From contig RZZN01000024.1 of assembly GCA_009929855.1 (NCBI GenBank), forward strand, positions 1-56,917: a DNA stretch of 56,917 nt, written 5' to 3'. Numbering within the stretch: the stretch's first letter is position 1; every line of letters begins with the position of its first letter. Below the pieces are notes generated by a model. It saw nothing but the letters and a program-made list of their open reading frames with translations. It was not told where the DNA came from and made no database searches. Both the position numbers and the translations under genes were made by a program. Shown piece by piece: positions 35,816-45,139 of this stretch. This stretch comes from Gammaproteobacteria bacterium. GTDB taxonomy: Bacteria; Pseudomonadota; Gammaproteobacteria; Chromatiales; Chromatiaceae.

Positions 35816-37855
35816 ATGGACAGGGTGCTGCGTCCTCTCAACCGCGCCCTCCTGGTCTTGCGCACGGAGGGTCTGCCGATCCTGCTGCGCAAGCTCAAGC
35901 GTCGTCTCCTTGCCACGCCGGCGCGGCGCGTCCGGCCGCCACGTCTCCTGCGTCTGGCCGCGCCATTGCATCCGCTCGATCTCACCCCCAGCGGTCCGCC
36001 GCGGTGCTCGGTGATCATCCCGACACGGGAGCCCTTCGCCCTCACGCATCACTGTCTGGCCGCGCTCGCGCAGTCTAGTGCCGCCACCCCCTTCGAGACC
36101 ATCCTGGTCGACGATGGCATGGACGAGGGCGCCGCGCGGCGCCTCGCCACCTACCCAGGTCTGCGCCTGCTGCGCCAACCGCGCCCCATGGGCGTTGCCG
36201 CGGCCTGTCTGCGCGCGGCCGCGATCGCCCGCGGAGACTATCTGGTGCTCCTGAGTCCGGCGACCCAGGTCCAGTCCGGCTGGCTCGATGCCTTGATCGA
36301 GACCTTCGCGGATGCGCCCGCGGCGGGTCTGGTCGGGAGCCGCCTGCTCGATGCACGGGGACGCCAGCTCGCGGCGGGGGCCATCCGCGATCCGCGCGGA
36401 TCTCTGCGCGGTCAAGGCGCGCTGGACGATCCCGGCAGGCCGCAATACAGCTACCGCCGTCCGGTCGAGGCCTGTCTGGGCGTGGCACTGGTGATCGAGA
36501 CCGCGCTCTTCAGACAGATCGGCGGCTGCGCACCCAATCTCCAATCAGCCGATGACTGTGCCGCCGACCTTGCGAGCCGGGTGCACGCGGCAGGCCGCTT
36601 GGTGTACTATCAGCCCTTGTCGAGCGTGGTCTGGCTGGGCGGGATCGAGACCGCCCGGACGCCTCCATTGTGGCGCGCGCGCGGTCGGCACAGCGCGCCG
36701 ACACCGGTTCCACCCTCCAGTGATCAGGGACGGCTCGACACAGACGCCACCCCGCGCCGTGCACTGGTCATCGACAACTATATGGTCATGCCGGATCGTG
36801 AGTCTGGCTCGGTGCGGATGCACAATCTGTTGCGCATCCTGCAAATGCTCGGCTTTCGAGTGACCTTCGCCGCCGCCAATCTCGAGGCCCCCCAACCCTA
36901 TGTCGCTCAGCTCCAGCGAATCGGTATCGAGGTGCTCTACCGGCCCTATGTCCGCCGTATCCGCGACCATCTCGCGACTCGGGGACGCGACTATGATCTG
37001 GTGATCCTGAGCCGCGCCGATGCCGCCGCGCGGACCATCGAGGCGGCCCGTACCTTCTGCCCCCAAGCAAGGATCGTCTTCGACACCGTGGACCTGCACT
37101 TTCTGCGCGAGATGCGACTGGCCGAGCTGCATGCGAGTGCCGCCCTGCTGCGGGTCGCCATGCGCCGGCGCGCTCAAGAGTTGGCGCTGATGCGCCGCGC
37201 CGATCTCACGTTCGTGGTGAGCGAGCCGGAGCGCGCGCTGCTGGCCAGAGAGGCGCCCGACGTCCGGGTCCATGTCGTTTCCAACATCCACGCGATTAAT
37301 GACTCGGTCACGCCATTCGACCAGCGCCATGGTCTAGTCTTCATCGGCGCCTTCGCTCACCCACCCAATACGGATGCCGTGTGCTTTCTCTGTGACCAGA
37401 TCATGCCCTTGCTGCGCCGGCTGGTCCCCAGCGTGCATCTGAGCATCATCGGCGCCGAGCCGCCGCGCGCGATCCGCGCGCGGGCCGCGGCGGACATCGA
37501 GATCTTGGGCCATGTCCCGGACGTGAGCCGCTATTTCGCGAGCTGTCGGGTCGCGGTCGCGCCGCTGCGCTATGGCGCGGGCGTCAAGGGCAAGATCAAT
37601 CAGAGCCTCGCTCATGGTCTGCCGGTGGTGGCGACCGGCATCGCCGTCGAGGGCATGCACCTCGTGGATGGCCAATCGGTCCTGGTCGCCGATGAGCCAT
37701 CGGCCTTTGCCGCGGCGGTGGCGCGTCTCCATCAGGATGAGGCACTCTGGCAACGACTATCGACCGCTGGTCTGCGGGTGGCGGAAGCGCATTTCGGCTT
37801 TGCGGCGGGCGAGCGGGCACTGCGCGCGGCACTCGATCTGGAGGCACCGGCGTGA
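35816..37855 (+). CDS. GT2-GT4 fusion glycosyltransferase
   Basis: I chose ATG 35816 (679 residues); a GTG at 35768 overlaps the DUF302 stop. Residues 1-55 are basic, then a GT2 domain (about 60-290: CSVIIPTREPFALTHHCLAAL, ETILVDDGMDEG, YLVLLSPATQVQ) and a GT4 domain (about 315-679: ALVIDNYMVMPDRESGSVRM, IVFDTVDLHFLREMR, FIGAFAHPPNTDAV, VAPLRYGAGVKGKINQSLAHG). The GT2 part lacks a clear DxD, having LSPAT at that place, and may be altered in function. Overlaps the following GT2 gene by four bases. Confidence 0.84.
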   Translation: MDRVLRPLNRALLVLRTEGLPILLRKLKRRLLATPARRVRPPRLLRLAAPLHPLDLTPSGPPRCSVIIPTREPFALTHHCLAALAQSSAATPFETILVDDGMDEGAARRLATYPGLRLLRQPRPMGVAAACLRAAAIARGDYLVLLSPATQVQSGWLDALIETFADAPAAGLVGSRLLDARGRQLAAGAIRDPRGSLRGQGALDDPGRPQYSYRRPVEACLGVALVIETALFRQIGGCAPNLQSADDCAADLASRVHAAGRLVYYQPLSSVVWLGGIETARTPPLWRARGRHSAPTPVPPSSDQGRLDTDATPRRALVIDNYMVMPDRESGSVRMHNLLRILQMLGFRVTFAAANLEAPQPYVAQLQRIGIEVLYRPYVRRIRDHLATRGRDYDLVILSRADAAARTIEAARTFCPQARIVFDTVDLHFLREMRLAELHASAALLRVAMRRRAQELALMRRADLTFVVSEPERALLAREAPDVRVHVVSNIHAINDSVTPFDQRHGLVFIGAFAHPPNTDAVCFLCDQIMPLLRRLVPSVHLSIIGAEPPRAIRARAAADIEILGHVPDVSRYFASCRVAVAPLRYGAGVKGKINQSLAHGLPVVATGIAVEGMHLVDGQSVLVADEPSAFAAAVARLHQDEALWQRLSTAGLRVAEAHFGFAAGERALRAALDLEAPA

Positions 37856-38793
37856 GCAAGGAGCACATCCAGAGCGCGGCGCGGGGGGGCGTGGCCAGCG
37901 CGCCAGAGCCAGCCGTCAGCGTCATCATCGTCAACTATAACGCTGGTGACCTGCTCACCGACGCCGTCGGCTCGACCCTCGACTCGGATGTCGCCGTCGA
38001 GGTGATCGTCAGCGACAACGGCTCGAGCGACACCAGCTTGGAGCGGCTGCGCATGCGTCATGGCGCTGACCCGCGTCTCACCATCCTCGAGAATGGCGTC
38101 AACCTGGGGTTCGCCAAGGCCAACAATCGCGCCTTGCCGCTGACCCACGCCGCACGCCTGCTCTTCCTCAACCCGGACTGTATCCTCAGCCCGGATACAT
38201 TGAGCCGATTGCTCGCCTTCATGGACGCCCGACCGGATGTCGGCATGGCCGGTTGTGTCGTCCGCAACCCGGATGGCACCGAGCAGGTCGCGAGTCGCCG
38301 CTCGATCCCAGATCCCTGGATCGCGCTCAAGCGCATCCTACGGATCGACCGGCTGCCCCCGGGACGCGCCGGGCGACGACTGGACCATCATGACGACCCA
38401 CTGCCGAGCGCGCCAGTGGCGGTCGAGGCGATCTCTGGTTCATTCATGCTGGTGGATCGGCGCGCGCTCGAGATGGTCGGTCCGCTCGACGAGGGCTATT
38501 TCCTGCATTGCGAGGACTTCGACTGGTTCGTGCGCTTCCGCGCGGCCGGCTGGACGATCGCACTCGTCCCCGACGTGAGCGTGATCCATTACAAGGGGGC
38601 CTGTAGCTGGCGTCACCCCATCGAGGTGGAGCGTCACAAGCATCGCGGCATGGAGCGTTTCTATCGCAAATTCCAGGCGCAACACTACCCGGTGATCTTC
38701 AACGCGCTCGTGATCCTGGGTATTCGGATACATTTCTTGGTGCGCTGGTTGCTCAATCGGCTCGGCCGACTGGCTCAGCGTCCTGGACACTGA
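37852..38793 (+). CDS. GT2 glycosyltransferase (rhamnosyltransferase-like)
   Basis: The GTG start at 37852 overlaps the stop of the previous gene (GTGA). The 313-residue protein is a typical bacterial GT2: VSVIIVNYNAGDLLTDAV, VEVIVSDNGSSDTSLERL, NLGFAKANNRALPL, LFLNPDCILSP, EAISGSFMLVDRRALEMVG and FLHCEDFDWFVRFRAAGW. This pattern is usual for rhamnosyl- or related transferases in polysaccharide synthesis. A C-terminal hydrophobic stretch (YPVIFNALVILGIRIHFLV) may tie it to the membrane. An epimerase gene starts two bases later. Confidence 0.88.
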   Translation: MSKEHIQSAARGGVASAPEPAVSVIIVNYNAGDLLTDAVGSTLDSDVAVEVIVSDNGSSDTSLERLRMRHGADPRLTILENGVNLGFAKANNRALPLTHAARLLFLNPDCILSPDTLSRLLAFMDARPDVGMAGCVVRNPDGTEQVASRRSIPDPWIALKRILRIDRLPPGRAGRRLDHHDDPLPSAPVAVEAISGSFMLVDRRALEMVGPLDEGYFLHCEDFDWFVRFRAAGWTIALVPDVSVIHYKGACSWRHPIEVERHKHRGMERFYRKFQAQHYPVIFNALVILGIRIHFLVRWLLNRLGRLAQRPGH

Positions 38794-38794
38794 G

Positions 38795-39814
38795 ATGGCG
38801 CTCGACGCGACCTGTCGACTCGGCCAAGTCCTGGTCACGGGCGCGACTGGCAAGGTCGGACGACGACTGGTCGCCGCGCTGCTCGAGGGCGGTCATCCAG
38901 TCACCCTGCTCACTCGCGCGCCCGAGGTGGCGCGCACCCTCTGGCCGGCCCATGCGCCCGCGATCCGCGCCGCTGACCTGACGCGTCCAGAGCGCCTGAG
39001 CGGAGCCTGCGAGGGGATCGACACAGTCTTTCATCTCGCCAGCCATGCGCCGGGCGCGGACGAACCAGACCTCTACGCGGCGCCCGGTCACTGGTCAGTG
39101 ACCGCCGAGGGGACCGCCAACCTGATGGTGGAGGCTGCCCTGTCCGGGGTCAGCCGGGTCATCTATCTAAGCAGCATCAAGGCCATGGGTGAGCAGGTCG
39201 GGACACTGGGTCGACCCGCCGACGAATCGCTCACGCCGCGGCCCGAGACACTCTACGGCCGCGCCAAGCTGGCCGCTGAAGCGCGTGTCTTGGCGTTTGG
39301 GCGCAGCGGCACTTGCCATGCCGCGGTCCTGCGTCTACCCATGGTCTATGGTCTCACGCGTGGCGGCAATCTCGCGCGTCTGGTCGCGGCGGTCGCGGCG
39401 GGGCGCTTTCCGCCCTGGCCGCGGATCGAGAATCGCCGCTCCGCGGTCCATGTCGAGGACGCCATCGCCGCGGCCATGCTGGTGGCCTGTCATCCCGAGT
39501 GCAGCGGCGAGGTCTATCTGGTCACCGACGGTCGCCACTATTCGACACGCTGGATCTATGAGCAGACCCGGCTTGCGCTCGGCCGCCCCATCCCCAGCTG
39601 GACGGTCCCGCTCGCGCTCCTCAGGCTCGCGGCCGAGCTCGGCACCGGTGCCGAGCGTCTCACCGGCCGCCGCATGCCGCTCACCCGCGAAGGGCTCGGC
39701 AAATTGAACGGTGATGCCTGGTTCAGCTCGGCGAAGCTGGAACAGCAACTCGGTTTCCGCGCTCGCCATCGGATGGAGTCCGAGATCCGGCGGCTGGTGC
39801 AAACGCCCGGCTGA
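38795..39814 (+). CDS. NAD-dependent epimerase/dehydratase (extended SDR)
   Basis: The 339-residue protein has the Rossmann motif VLVTGATGKVGRRLVAALL, FHLASHAPG, VIYLSSIKAMGEQ and the catalytic YGRAK. These identify an extended short-chain dehydrogenase acting on a nucleotide-sugar or lipid-linked sugar. The motif order resembles UDP-glucose 4-epimerase-like proteins. It ends the plus-strand glycosyltransferase operon and probably supplies or modifies a sugar donor for it. The exact substrate is unknown. Confidence 0.88.
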   Translation: MALDATCRLGQVLVTGATGKVGRRLVAALLEGGHPVTLLTRAPEVARTLWPAHAPAIRAADLTRPERLSGACEGIDTVFHLASHAPGADEPDLYAAPGHWSVTAEGTANLMVEAALSGVSRVIYLSSIKAMGEQVGTLGRPADESLTPRPETLYGRAKLAAEARVLAFGRSGTCHAAVLRLPMVYGLTRGGNLARLVAAVAAGRFPPWPRIENRRSAVHVEDAIAAAMLVACHPECSGEVYLVTDGRHYSTRWIYEQTRLALGRPIPSWTVPLALLRLAAELGTGAERLTGRRMPLTREGLGKLNGDAWFSSAKLEQQLGFRARHRMESEIRRLVQTPG

Positions 39815-40061
39815 GGCAACGCCCCTCCCCCGCCCACGACAACCGCGAGGGGGACGACGCATCCGCCCACGAGGGTGCAAGCCGTCCAACCATGCTGCCC
39901 CACTGCAGGCGCCCGTCTGGCGCCCTGATCACGGCCCGGCGCACGTCAAGAACACTTTGTTTTGTCACATCTTTCAGCTATTCTCAAGAGTGTGAGCAGA
40001 CTGGAGCAGGGCAAGGCGGGGTGATTCAAAAACACGAAACGAGGAGTACATCATCAATCAA

Positions 40062-40991
40062 ATGAAGAACCTACCACCGATCCATAGCCGACAAAGCGTG
40101 AACGACGCATTCGTCGCCATCCTGCGGCACAACTTTGCCGATGTCGGGACTTGGCAAGATGTAGCCCGAACCTGGGACGATATCGAGGGCGTTCACCAGG
40201 TGCGTGTGGCCTTTCGCCGCATGCGCTCGGCACTGAGCGTCTTCCGTGAGGCGATACCGCGCGAGTTGACGACCGAGATGGCCGACGAGATGCGTTGGAT
40301 CGCTGGTGAGCTCGGGCCGGCCAGGGATCTGGATGTCTTCATCGCTGAAGGGCTCGGCGCGGTGGCCTCGATGCTGCCCCTGGAGGGCGAGACCACGCTG
40401 CGCGGGCTGGCCGAGACACGGCGCGCCCAGGTCTACGCGCAACAGGTTCGTGTCATGCTCGACAGCGAGCGCTACCAGAAATTCTGCGGGTCGTTCCCGA
40501 GGTGGCTCGATGAGCGTCCGTGGGAACAGTCGCTCATGTCCAAGAAGCGCGCCAAGCGACTCTACTCGAACATCATCCCCTTCGCTCGCAAGCAGCTCGA
40601 CAAGCAGAACGGGCGCGTACTCGCCGCCGGCGCCCATATCAACCGCGAGGATGTCGTGGCGATGCACCAGCTGCGCATCGAATGCAAGAAGCTCCGCTAC
40701 GCGGCTGAGTTCTTTCGGCCACTGTTCGAGGGCATGGGCGATTTCATCACCCATCTCAAGGGCATCCAAGATCTGCTCGGGACCATGAACGACGTCTCCG
40801 TCACCCAACGTCTACTCGATGATCTGCTCGCCGATTCGAGCGACCATCAGGTTCTGATCTATGCCGGCGGACTCATCGGCTGGCGCACCTGCGAGTATTG
40901 CCATCTGTTGAATCGCTTCGATGAGTATTGGGATGAGCTCGCCGGAGCCAGGCATGAATGGTGGAAAAAGAACGCGGTCATCAAGGTCTAG
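40062..40991 (+). CDS. CHAD domain protein
   Basis: The 309-residue protein is a stand-alone CHAD domain: VHQVRVAFRRMRSALSVF, ELGPARDLDVF, a central helix bundle and a second half with MHQLRIECKKLRYAAEFF and LLGTMNDVSVT. CHAD domains are helical bundles with conserved His and basic residues; they bind polyphosphate and are found on polyphosphate granules. No CYTH domain is fused. It is monocistronic and heads the phosphate gene block. It may localise to or organise polyphosphate granules. Confidence 0.9.
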   Translation: MKNLPPIHSRQSVNDAFVAILRHNFADVGTWQDVARTWDDIEGVHQVRVAFRRMRSALSVFREAIPRELTTEMADEMRWIAGELGPARDLDVFIAEGLGAVASMLPLEGETTLRGLAETRRAQVYAQQVRVMLDSERYQKFCGSFPRWLDERPWEQSLMSKKRAKRLYSNIIPFARKQLDKQNGRVLAAGAHINREDVVAMHQLRIECKKLRYAAEFFRPLFEGMGDFITHLKGIQDLLGTMNDVSVTQRLLDDLLADSSDHQVLIYAGGLIGWRTCEYCHLLNRFDEYWDELAGARHEWWKKNAVIKV

Positions 40992-41006
40992 ACCCTCGCG
41001 CGGATG

Positions 41007-41032
41007 GTGCCAGGGGCGCCGCGCCCTGGCAC
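41007..41032. terminator. Bidirectional hairpin between CHAD gene and Na/Pi cotransporter
   Basis: A 9-bp stem (GTGCCAGGG / CCCTGGCAC) with an eight-base loop lies between the two convergent stop codons. It lacks a U-run on either side, so its efficiency is uncertain. Confidence 0.5.
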
Positions 41033-41033
41033 A

Positions 41034-42827
41034 TCAGCGGGGCTCGGCCTCCGACTCGATGACCACGGTCTTGGCCATGCGCTTGGCAAAGTAATAGATC
41101 CGCTTGAGCTTCTCGATGATGTCGACCTCGATGGTGTAGGCCGGGATGCGATTGGGCTCCTCGGCGACCAGCCGTTGTGCTTGATGGGCGGCCGCCGAGT
41201 CCGCGATGCGCGAGATCTCCTGTTTCATGGCAATGACGGCACGCGCCGGCATCTCATTGTTCTGCGCCACGGCCTGAACCGCCGACTGCACCGAGCGGTT
41301 GACCGCCAGGTGAAAGTTGGTCAGAACCTCACGGGTCGGTTGACTGATCGAGACGCCCTCGGCGATGCGCTCGTTGCCGAGGACGATCAGATTGGTCTCG
41401 ATGATGTCCCCGATATTCTCCAGATCGTTGGCAGCCTCCATGAGATGGATCAGATCCGCGGTCTGCTTCTCGGTCAGACTGAGCCGACTGATCTTGCTCA
41501 GGTAGGTGATGATCTGGGCATGCAACAGGTCGACATCGTCGTCCATGCGCTTGATCTCGGCGAGTGTCTCGCGATTGCCGCTGAGGATCGCGGGCATGAT
41601 CTTGCCCATCATGTCCTGCACCCGCTCACCCATGTGCAGGATCTCCAGACGCACCCGGTCGAGCGCGAGCGAAGGAGCGGCCAGCAGCTCGTCATCGAGA
41701 TACTTGGCTCGGATCACGAGACCCTCCTCGGCCAATGGCCGGTCGGGCACCAGCCATTCGGCGAGCCGCGCGAACTGGGTGGTGAAGCCGATGAAGAGGA
41801 TGGTATTGGCCACGTTGAAGAGCGTATGCGCATTGGCGATCTGGCGCGGTGTCTCGGCCGCCAGACGTGCCGTCCCCGCGAGATCGGGATACTGGGGCGA
41901 GAGCCAGGCCGTGAAGGCCGCCAGCTGCGGGATGAAGGCAAACCAGATGATGACCCCGAACACATTGAACAATACGTGCACGACCGCCGCACGCACCGCC
42001 TCCCGCGGCTTGCCGATCGCGGCGAGAAGCGCGGTCACACAGGTGCCGATATTGGCGCCGAAGGCCAAGGCGATCCCCACAGGCAGGGTGATGAATCCTT
42101 GGGTCGCCATGACGATCGCGATGCCCATGGTCGCGGCGGACGACTGGATGAGTCCGGTGAAGACCGCGGCGATCAGGATACTGAGCAGCGGATTCTCGAG
42201 CGTGCGCATGAACGCAAGGAAGGGCTCGTAGGTACGCAACGGCTGCATGGCGTCGCTCATGACGCTCATCCCGAAGAATACCAGGCCCAGCCCCATCAGC
42301 ATGGCGCCATAGTGACGGATGCGCTCGCGCTTGGAGACGAAGAGCATCAGGAAGCCGATACCGATCATCAGCAGCGCGGCCTTGGTCACCTGGAAGGCAA
42401 TCAGCTGGGCGGTCACCGTGGAGCCGATATTGGCACCCATGATGACCCCGACCGACTGCGACAGCGACATCAGCCCAGCCGTGATGAATCCAACCACCAG
42501 AACCGTGGTGACCGACGAGGAATTGATCACCCCGGTCACGAATGCGCCGGTCAGCGCGCCCGTGAACCGATTGGTGGTGAGCTTGGCCAGGATGTCTTTC
42601 ATCCGCTCGCCAGTGACCGCCTTGAGCGAAGCGGCCATCTGATCCATGCCGAACAGGAAGAGCGCGAGACCGCCGAAGAGGCCCATGGCCATGGTCCAGA
42701 AGTCGAGCGTCAGCTCGACACCCTCGCCGGCCCACGCCGCCGCCGAGCCCCAGAGTAGGCCGAACAGCAAGATCAGGCTCAGGACACGCCGCGGACCGAG
42801 ACCGAGCAACCATCGTGACTGCGACAT
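41034..42827 (-). CDS. Na/Pi cotransporter family protein with PhoU-like domain
   Basis: The 597-residue protein has a membrane part with two inverted repeats of the Na/Pi cotransporter signature (GLALFLFGMDQMAASLKAV; GALTGAFVTGVINSSSVTTVLVVGF; FTGLIQSSAATMGIAIVM; GANIGTCVTALLAAIGKPREA). A cytoplasmic C-terminal region of about 220 residues is helical and PhoU-like (LHAQIITYLSKISRLSLTEKQ; LMEAANDLENIGDII). This is the NptA/YjbB class, which moves phosphate with sodium. It lies 13 bases behind a universal stress protein gene, downstream of a Pho-box-like site. Confidence 0.93.
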   Translation of the reverse strand: MSQSRWLLGLGPRRVLSLILLFGLLWGSAAAWAGEGVELTLDFWTMAMGLFGGLALFLFGMDQMAASLKAVTGERMKDILAKLTTNRFTGALTGAFVTGVINSSSVTTVLVVGFITAGLMSLSQSVGVIMGANIGSTVTAQLIAFQVTKAALLMIGIGFLMLFVSKRERIRHYGAMLMGLGLVFFGMSVMSDAMQPLRTYEPFLAFMRTLENPLLSILIAAVFTGLIQSSAATMGIAIVMATQGFITLPVGIALAFGANIGTCVTALLAAIGKPREAVRAAVVHVLFNVFGVIIWFAFIPQLAAFTAWLSPQYPDLAGTARLAAETPRQIANAHTLFNVANTILFIGFTTQFARLAEWLVPDRPLAEEGLVIRAKYLDDELLAAPSLALDRVRLEILHMGERVQDMMGKIMPAILSGNRETLAEIKRMDDDVDLLHAQIITYLSKISRLSLTEKQTADLIHLMEAANDLENIGDIIETNLIVLGNERIAEGVSISQPTREVLTNFHLAVNRSVQSAVQAVAQNNEMPARAVIAMKQEISRIADSAAAHQAQRLVAEEPNRIPAYTIEVDIIEKLKRIYYFAKRMAKTVVIESEAEPR

Positions 42828-42840
42828 CCGAGCCCTCCTC

Positions 42841-43317
42841 TCAACCGCATTCAGCGGACTTGACGACCATGACAGGGATACGCGCGAGATGGACGACCCG
42901 CTCCGCCACCGAGCCGATCAGCAGGTGTTTCAACCCGGTCAGCCCTCGACTGCCGATCACGATCATCGATGCCTGAGTCTGCGTGGCCACCTCGATGATG
43001 CGCGAGCTCGGCAGACCCTTCACCAGCATGGAATGAAAACCGCTCAGATCCTTGATCTGCGGGTGCTGACGGATGATCGATTCCATCAAGTCGTCGAGCA
43101 TGGCCGAGGCCCCATCCTCGATGCGATGGAGCTGTTTCTTCTTCAGCGCGCGGCTGTAATAGCCAGGCATCGAGCCAGGGTCGTGGACGACGTGCAGGAC
43201 CAACAGCTCGCGTTGCAGACACATCGCTAGCTCGGCGGCCTGCAACAAGGCCGCTTCGGAAGTGGGCGAAAAATCCACCGGGACGAGCACAGGGCCAGTA
43301 AGCCGTTTGACTGACAA
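42841..43317 (-). CDS. Universal stress protein
   Basis: I chose the TTG at 43317 (158 residues), preceded by GGAG at eight-base spacing; the ORF runs to a GTG at 43428, but those 37 residues do not belong to the family and abut the Pho-box repeats. The UspA fold starts VLVPVDFSPTSEAALLQAAELA and ends with the ATP-binding IVIGSRGLTGLKHLLIGSVAERV (G-2x-G-9x-G-S pattern). It probably binds ATP. It is co-transcribed with the Na/Pi cotransporter gene 13 bases downstream, so it may link phosphate uptake to stress. Confidence 0.88.
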   Translation of the reverse strand: MSVKRLTGPVLVPVDFSPTSEAALLQAAELAMCLQRELLVLHVVHDPGSMPGYYSRALKKKQLHRIEDGASAMLDDLMESIIRQHPQIKDLSGFHSMLVKGLPSSRIIEVATQTQASMIVIGSRGLTGLKHLLIGSVAERVVHLARIPVMVVKSAECG

Positions 43318-43436
43318 GCTAAGGTCTCCGTGTGACCGCGAGGGCAGGGAAGGCTGAAGCCAAGACGAGGCAGACAGCGCGGGCGTGGCTCCGATGACCA
43401 CGAGCGCGACCGCGGAGACTGCCGACACGCGAAATT

Positions 43437-43475
43437 ATGACACTTTTTTGACTTTTGGGTGACAGATTCACGACA
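43437..43475 (-). promoter_or_regulatory. Pho-box-like array of four 11-bp repeats
   Basis: Read on the minus strand, four hexamers recur at exact 11-base steps: TGTCGT, TGTCAC, AGTCAA and TGTCAT, separated by five-base AT-leaning spacers. This is the geometry of PhoB binding sites (CTGTCAT-like half-sites 11 bp apart). A CATAAT at 43434-43439 next to the last repeat could be the -10 element. It lies upstream of the universal stress protein and Na/Pi cotransporter genes, which fits phosphate-starvation control. Confidence 0.7.
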
Positions 43476-43548
43476 CCCGGTGGGCTTCGAACAAACCCAT
43501 CAATAGCCGTCCGTTGAGCGGCTTCGCCTCATGGCACGGTGAATTCAC

Positions 43549-45036
43549 TCAGAGAGAAGGTCGCGCCACCCATTTGCCGGTCTGCACCAACCGATTGTAG
43601 ACCGGCAGCCAAGGCTCGACCGGATAGCGCAGCGGGACGAACTGCTCACCGATGCGTGTGATCACGCCGATCGTCTCGGGATCGGCGCCAAACAGCACGT
43701 GGTGATGCTCGATCCCTCCAGCGTCCCACCAGCAGGTCTCATCCGGCGTCAAGGGCGTATGCCCGACGATGAAGGGTGTATCAGGCCGCAGACCGAGACG
43801 TTTGCGCAGACCCGTGACATCACCGCGCGTATAGCCGCTCGCGCGATTGGGCGTGCGCATCCGTCGATTGATGAGCTGGTGGGCCAATCGTGGCTCATCG
43901 CGAATGTTGATCAGGTCGTCGCGCGTGCACTTGATGCTGGGCGCGCCCGCATGAGCGACCAAAAACCGCGATGACATGGCCACATACGGCAAGAGACGAT
44001 AGAGCTCATCCATGGCATTGCGATATTTGAGTCCACGCGCATCATGCAGTGCCTTCTCCCAGACCAGTCCCTGCGGGACCCCACCCTTGCTGAGATCCTC
44101 CGAGAAGCTGTCGTGGTTGCCGCGCAGATAGAAGACATGCGTTGGAAACCGGACCTTGAGACGCAGGATCAGATCCATCATCAGCATCGACATCTCCATG
44201 TCATCCTCTTGTCCGGGCTCGTCCGGATGCACCGCATCGCCGATGATGATCAGCATGGCCGTGCCATTCTCCAAGGATTCGAGAAAGGCATTCTGGGTCA
44301 GGACCACCAGCAGGTTGTCGATGCGCGCATGCAGATCGCCGACGAAGATGGGGGTGGGTCCATCCGGCAGCTCCAACAACCCACCCGGACGACCATCGTA
44401 TGTCGGGGTGCGATACGGCTCGCGCTCCATGATATGGATCACTTGCCTCAGGAGGTCCAAGGCCTCGCTCGCCGCGAGCGGCGCGATGGGTTCAGCGAGG
44501 ATCCGCGCCAGACGTTCCAGCTTGCCGCGGCGCCAGCGGATCTGGCGTTTCACCAGCGCCGAATCGGCCAGGGGTGCGACACAAGCCTCGTGTGCGCTCG
44601 TCTTTCTCTTGAGCATCAATCCCTTGGGACCCAGCTTGATACCGAGATGACGGCGTCCAACCAGTTCCGAATAGCCCAGCAGGAGCGCCTGCAATGGGTC
44701 ATCGTGTCCCAGGATCCAGGAGTCGCCGGGAGACAGACGCATGAAACCGCTGATCGAAGAGAAATAGACCGCGGGATCGAAGAGCAGATAGTTGCCACTT
44801 CGCCTGAATTGGCCGGCGTCGTCGAGACGCACCTCGGGGTCGAGATTGAGCCGATGCCCTAACTCGCCACCCAACGACAACTGTAATGGCAACACCGGCG
44901 CCGGCATCCTGATCTTGGTCTTTCCGAGACTCAGCGCCCCTTGCAGATCAACATCATCACAGGACTCGAGGTCCTGCAAGCGCTCCCGAAAAAAATCCAG
45001 GAAGCTCCGACGGGATTCAGGGGTCGCGTAAGGCAT
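43549..45036 (-). CDS. PPP-type metallophosphoesterase (Ser/Thr phosphatase-like)
   Basis: This 495-residue protein has an uncharacterised N-terminal half (about 1-225) and a C-terminal calcineurin-like phosphoesterase domain: FVGDLHARIDNL (GDxHx, about 233-238), IIGDAVHPDEPG (GDxxxx, about 266), YLRGNHDSF (GNHD, about 305-309), VAHAG (about 361-364) and VGHTP (about 425). These are metal and phosphate ligands. The motif order is that of PPP-type Ser/Thr phosphatases. Its neighbours are a 2-phosphoglycerate-kinase-like protein and a P-loop protein on the same strand, suggesting a phosphate-linked signalling set. The substrate is unknown. Confidence 0.86.
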   Translation of the reverse strand: MPYATPESRRSFLDFFRERLQDLESCDDVDLQGALSLGKTKIRMPAPVLPLQLSLGGELGHRLNLDPEVRLDDAGQFRRSGNYLLFDPAVYFSSISGFMRLSPGDSWILGHDDPLQALLLGYSELVGRRHLGIKLGPKGLMLKRKTSAHEACVAPLADSALVKRQIRWRRGKLERLARILAEPIAPLAASEALDLLRQVIHIMEREPYRTPTYDGRPGGLLELPDGPTPIFVGDLHARIDNLLVVLTQNAFLESLENGTAMLIIIGDAVHPDEPGQEDDMEMSMLMMDLILRLKVRFPTHVFYLRGNHDSFSEDLSKGGVPQGLVWEKALHDARGLKYRNAMDELYRLLPYVAMSSRFLVAHAGAPSIKCTRDDLINIRDEPRLAHQLINRRMRTPNRASGYTRGDVTGLRKRLGLRPDTPFIVGHTPLTPDETCWWDAGGIEHHHVLFGADPETIGVITRIGEQFVPLRYPVEPWLPVYNRLVQTGKWVARPSL

Positions 45037-45139
45037 CGCTGGTGATGAGTACTCTCACGAATCGGCCGGTCTGTCCGCGCGCCGGCATTCACGCTTTCTT
45101 AACAATATCGTCATCGATCCGCAAGCGGCAAGCATGCAT

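Noticed and set aside
39920-40000. Pho box upstream of the CHAD gene
   Set aside because: A single TGTCAC occurs, but flanking hexamers at 11-base steps do not match, unlike the two sites described.
41004-42758. A 584-residue plus-strand ORF opposite the Na/Pi cotransporter
   Set aside because: It is rich in His, Asp and Arg from antisense membrane-protein codons and matches no family.
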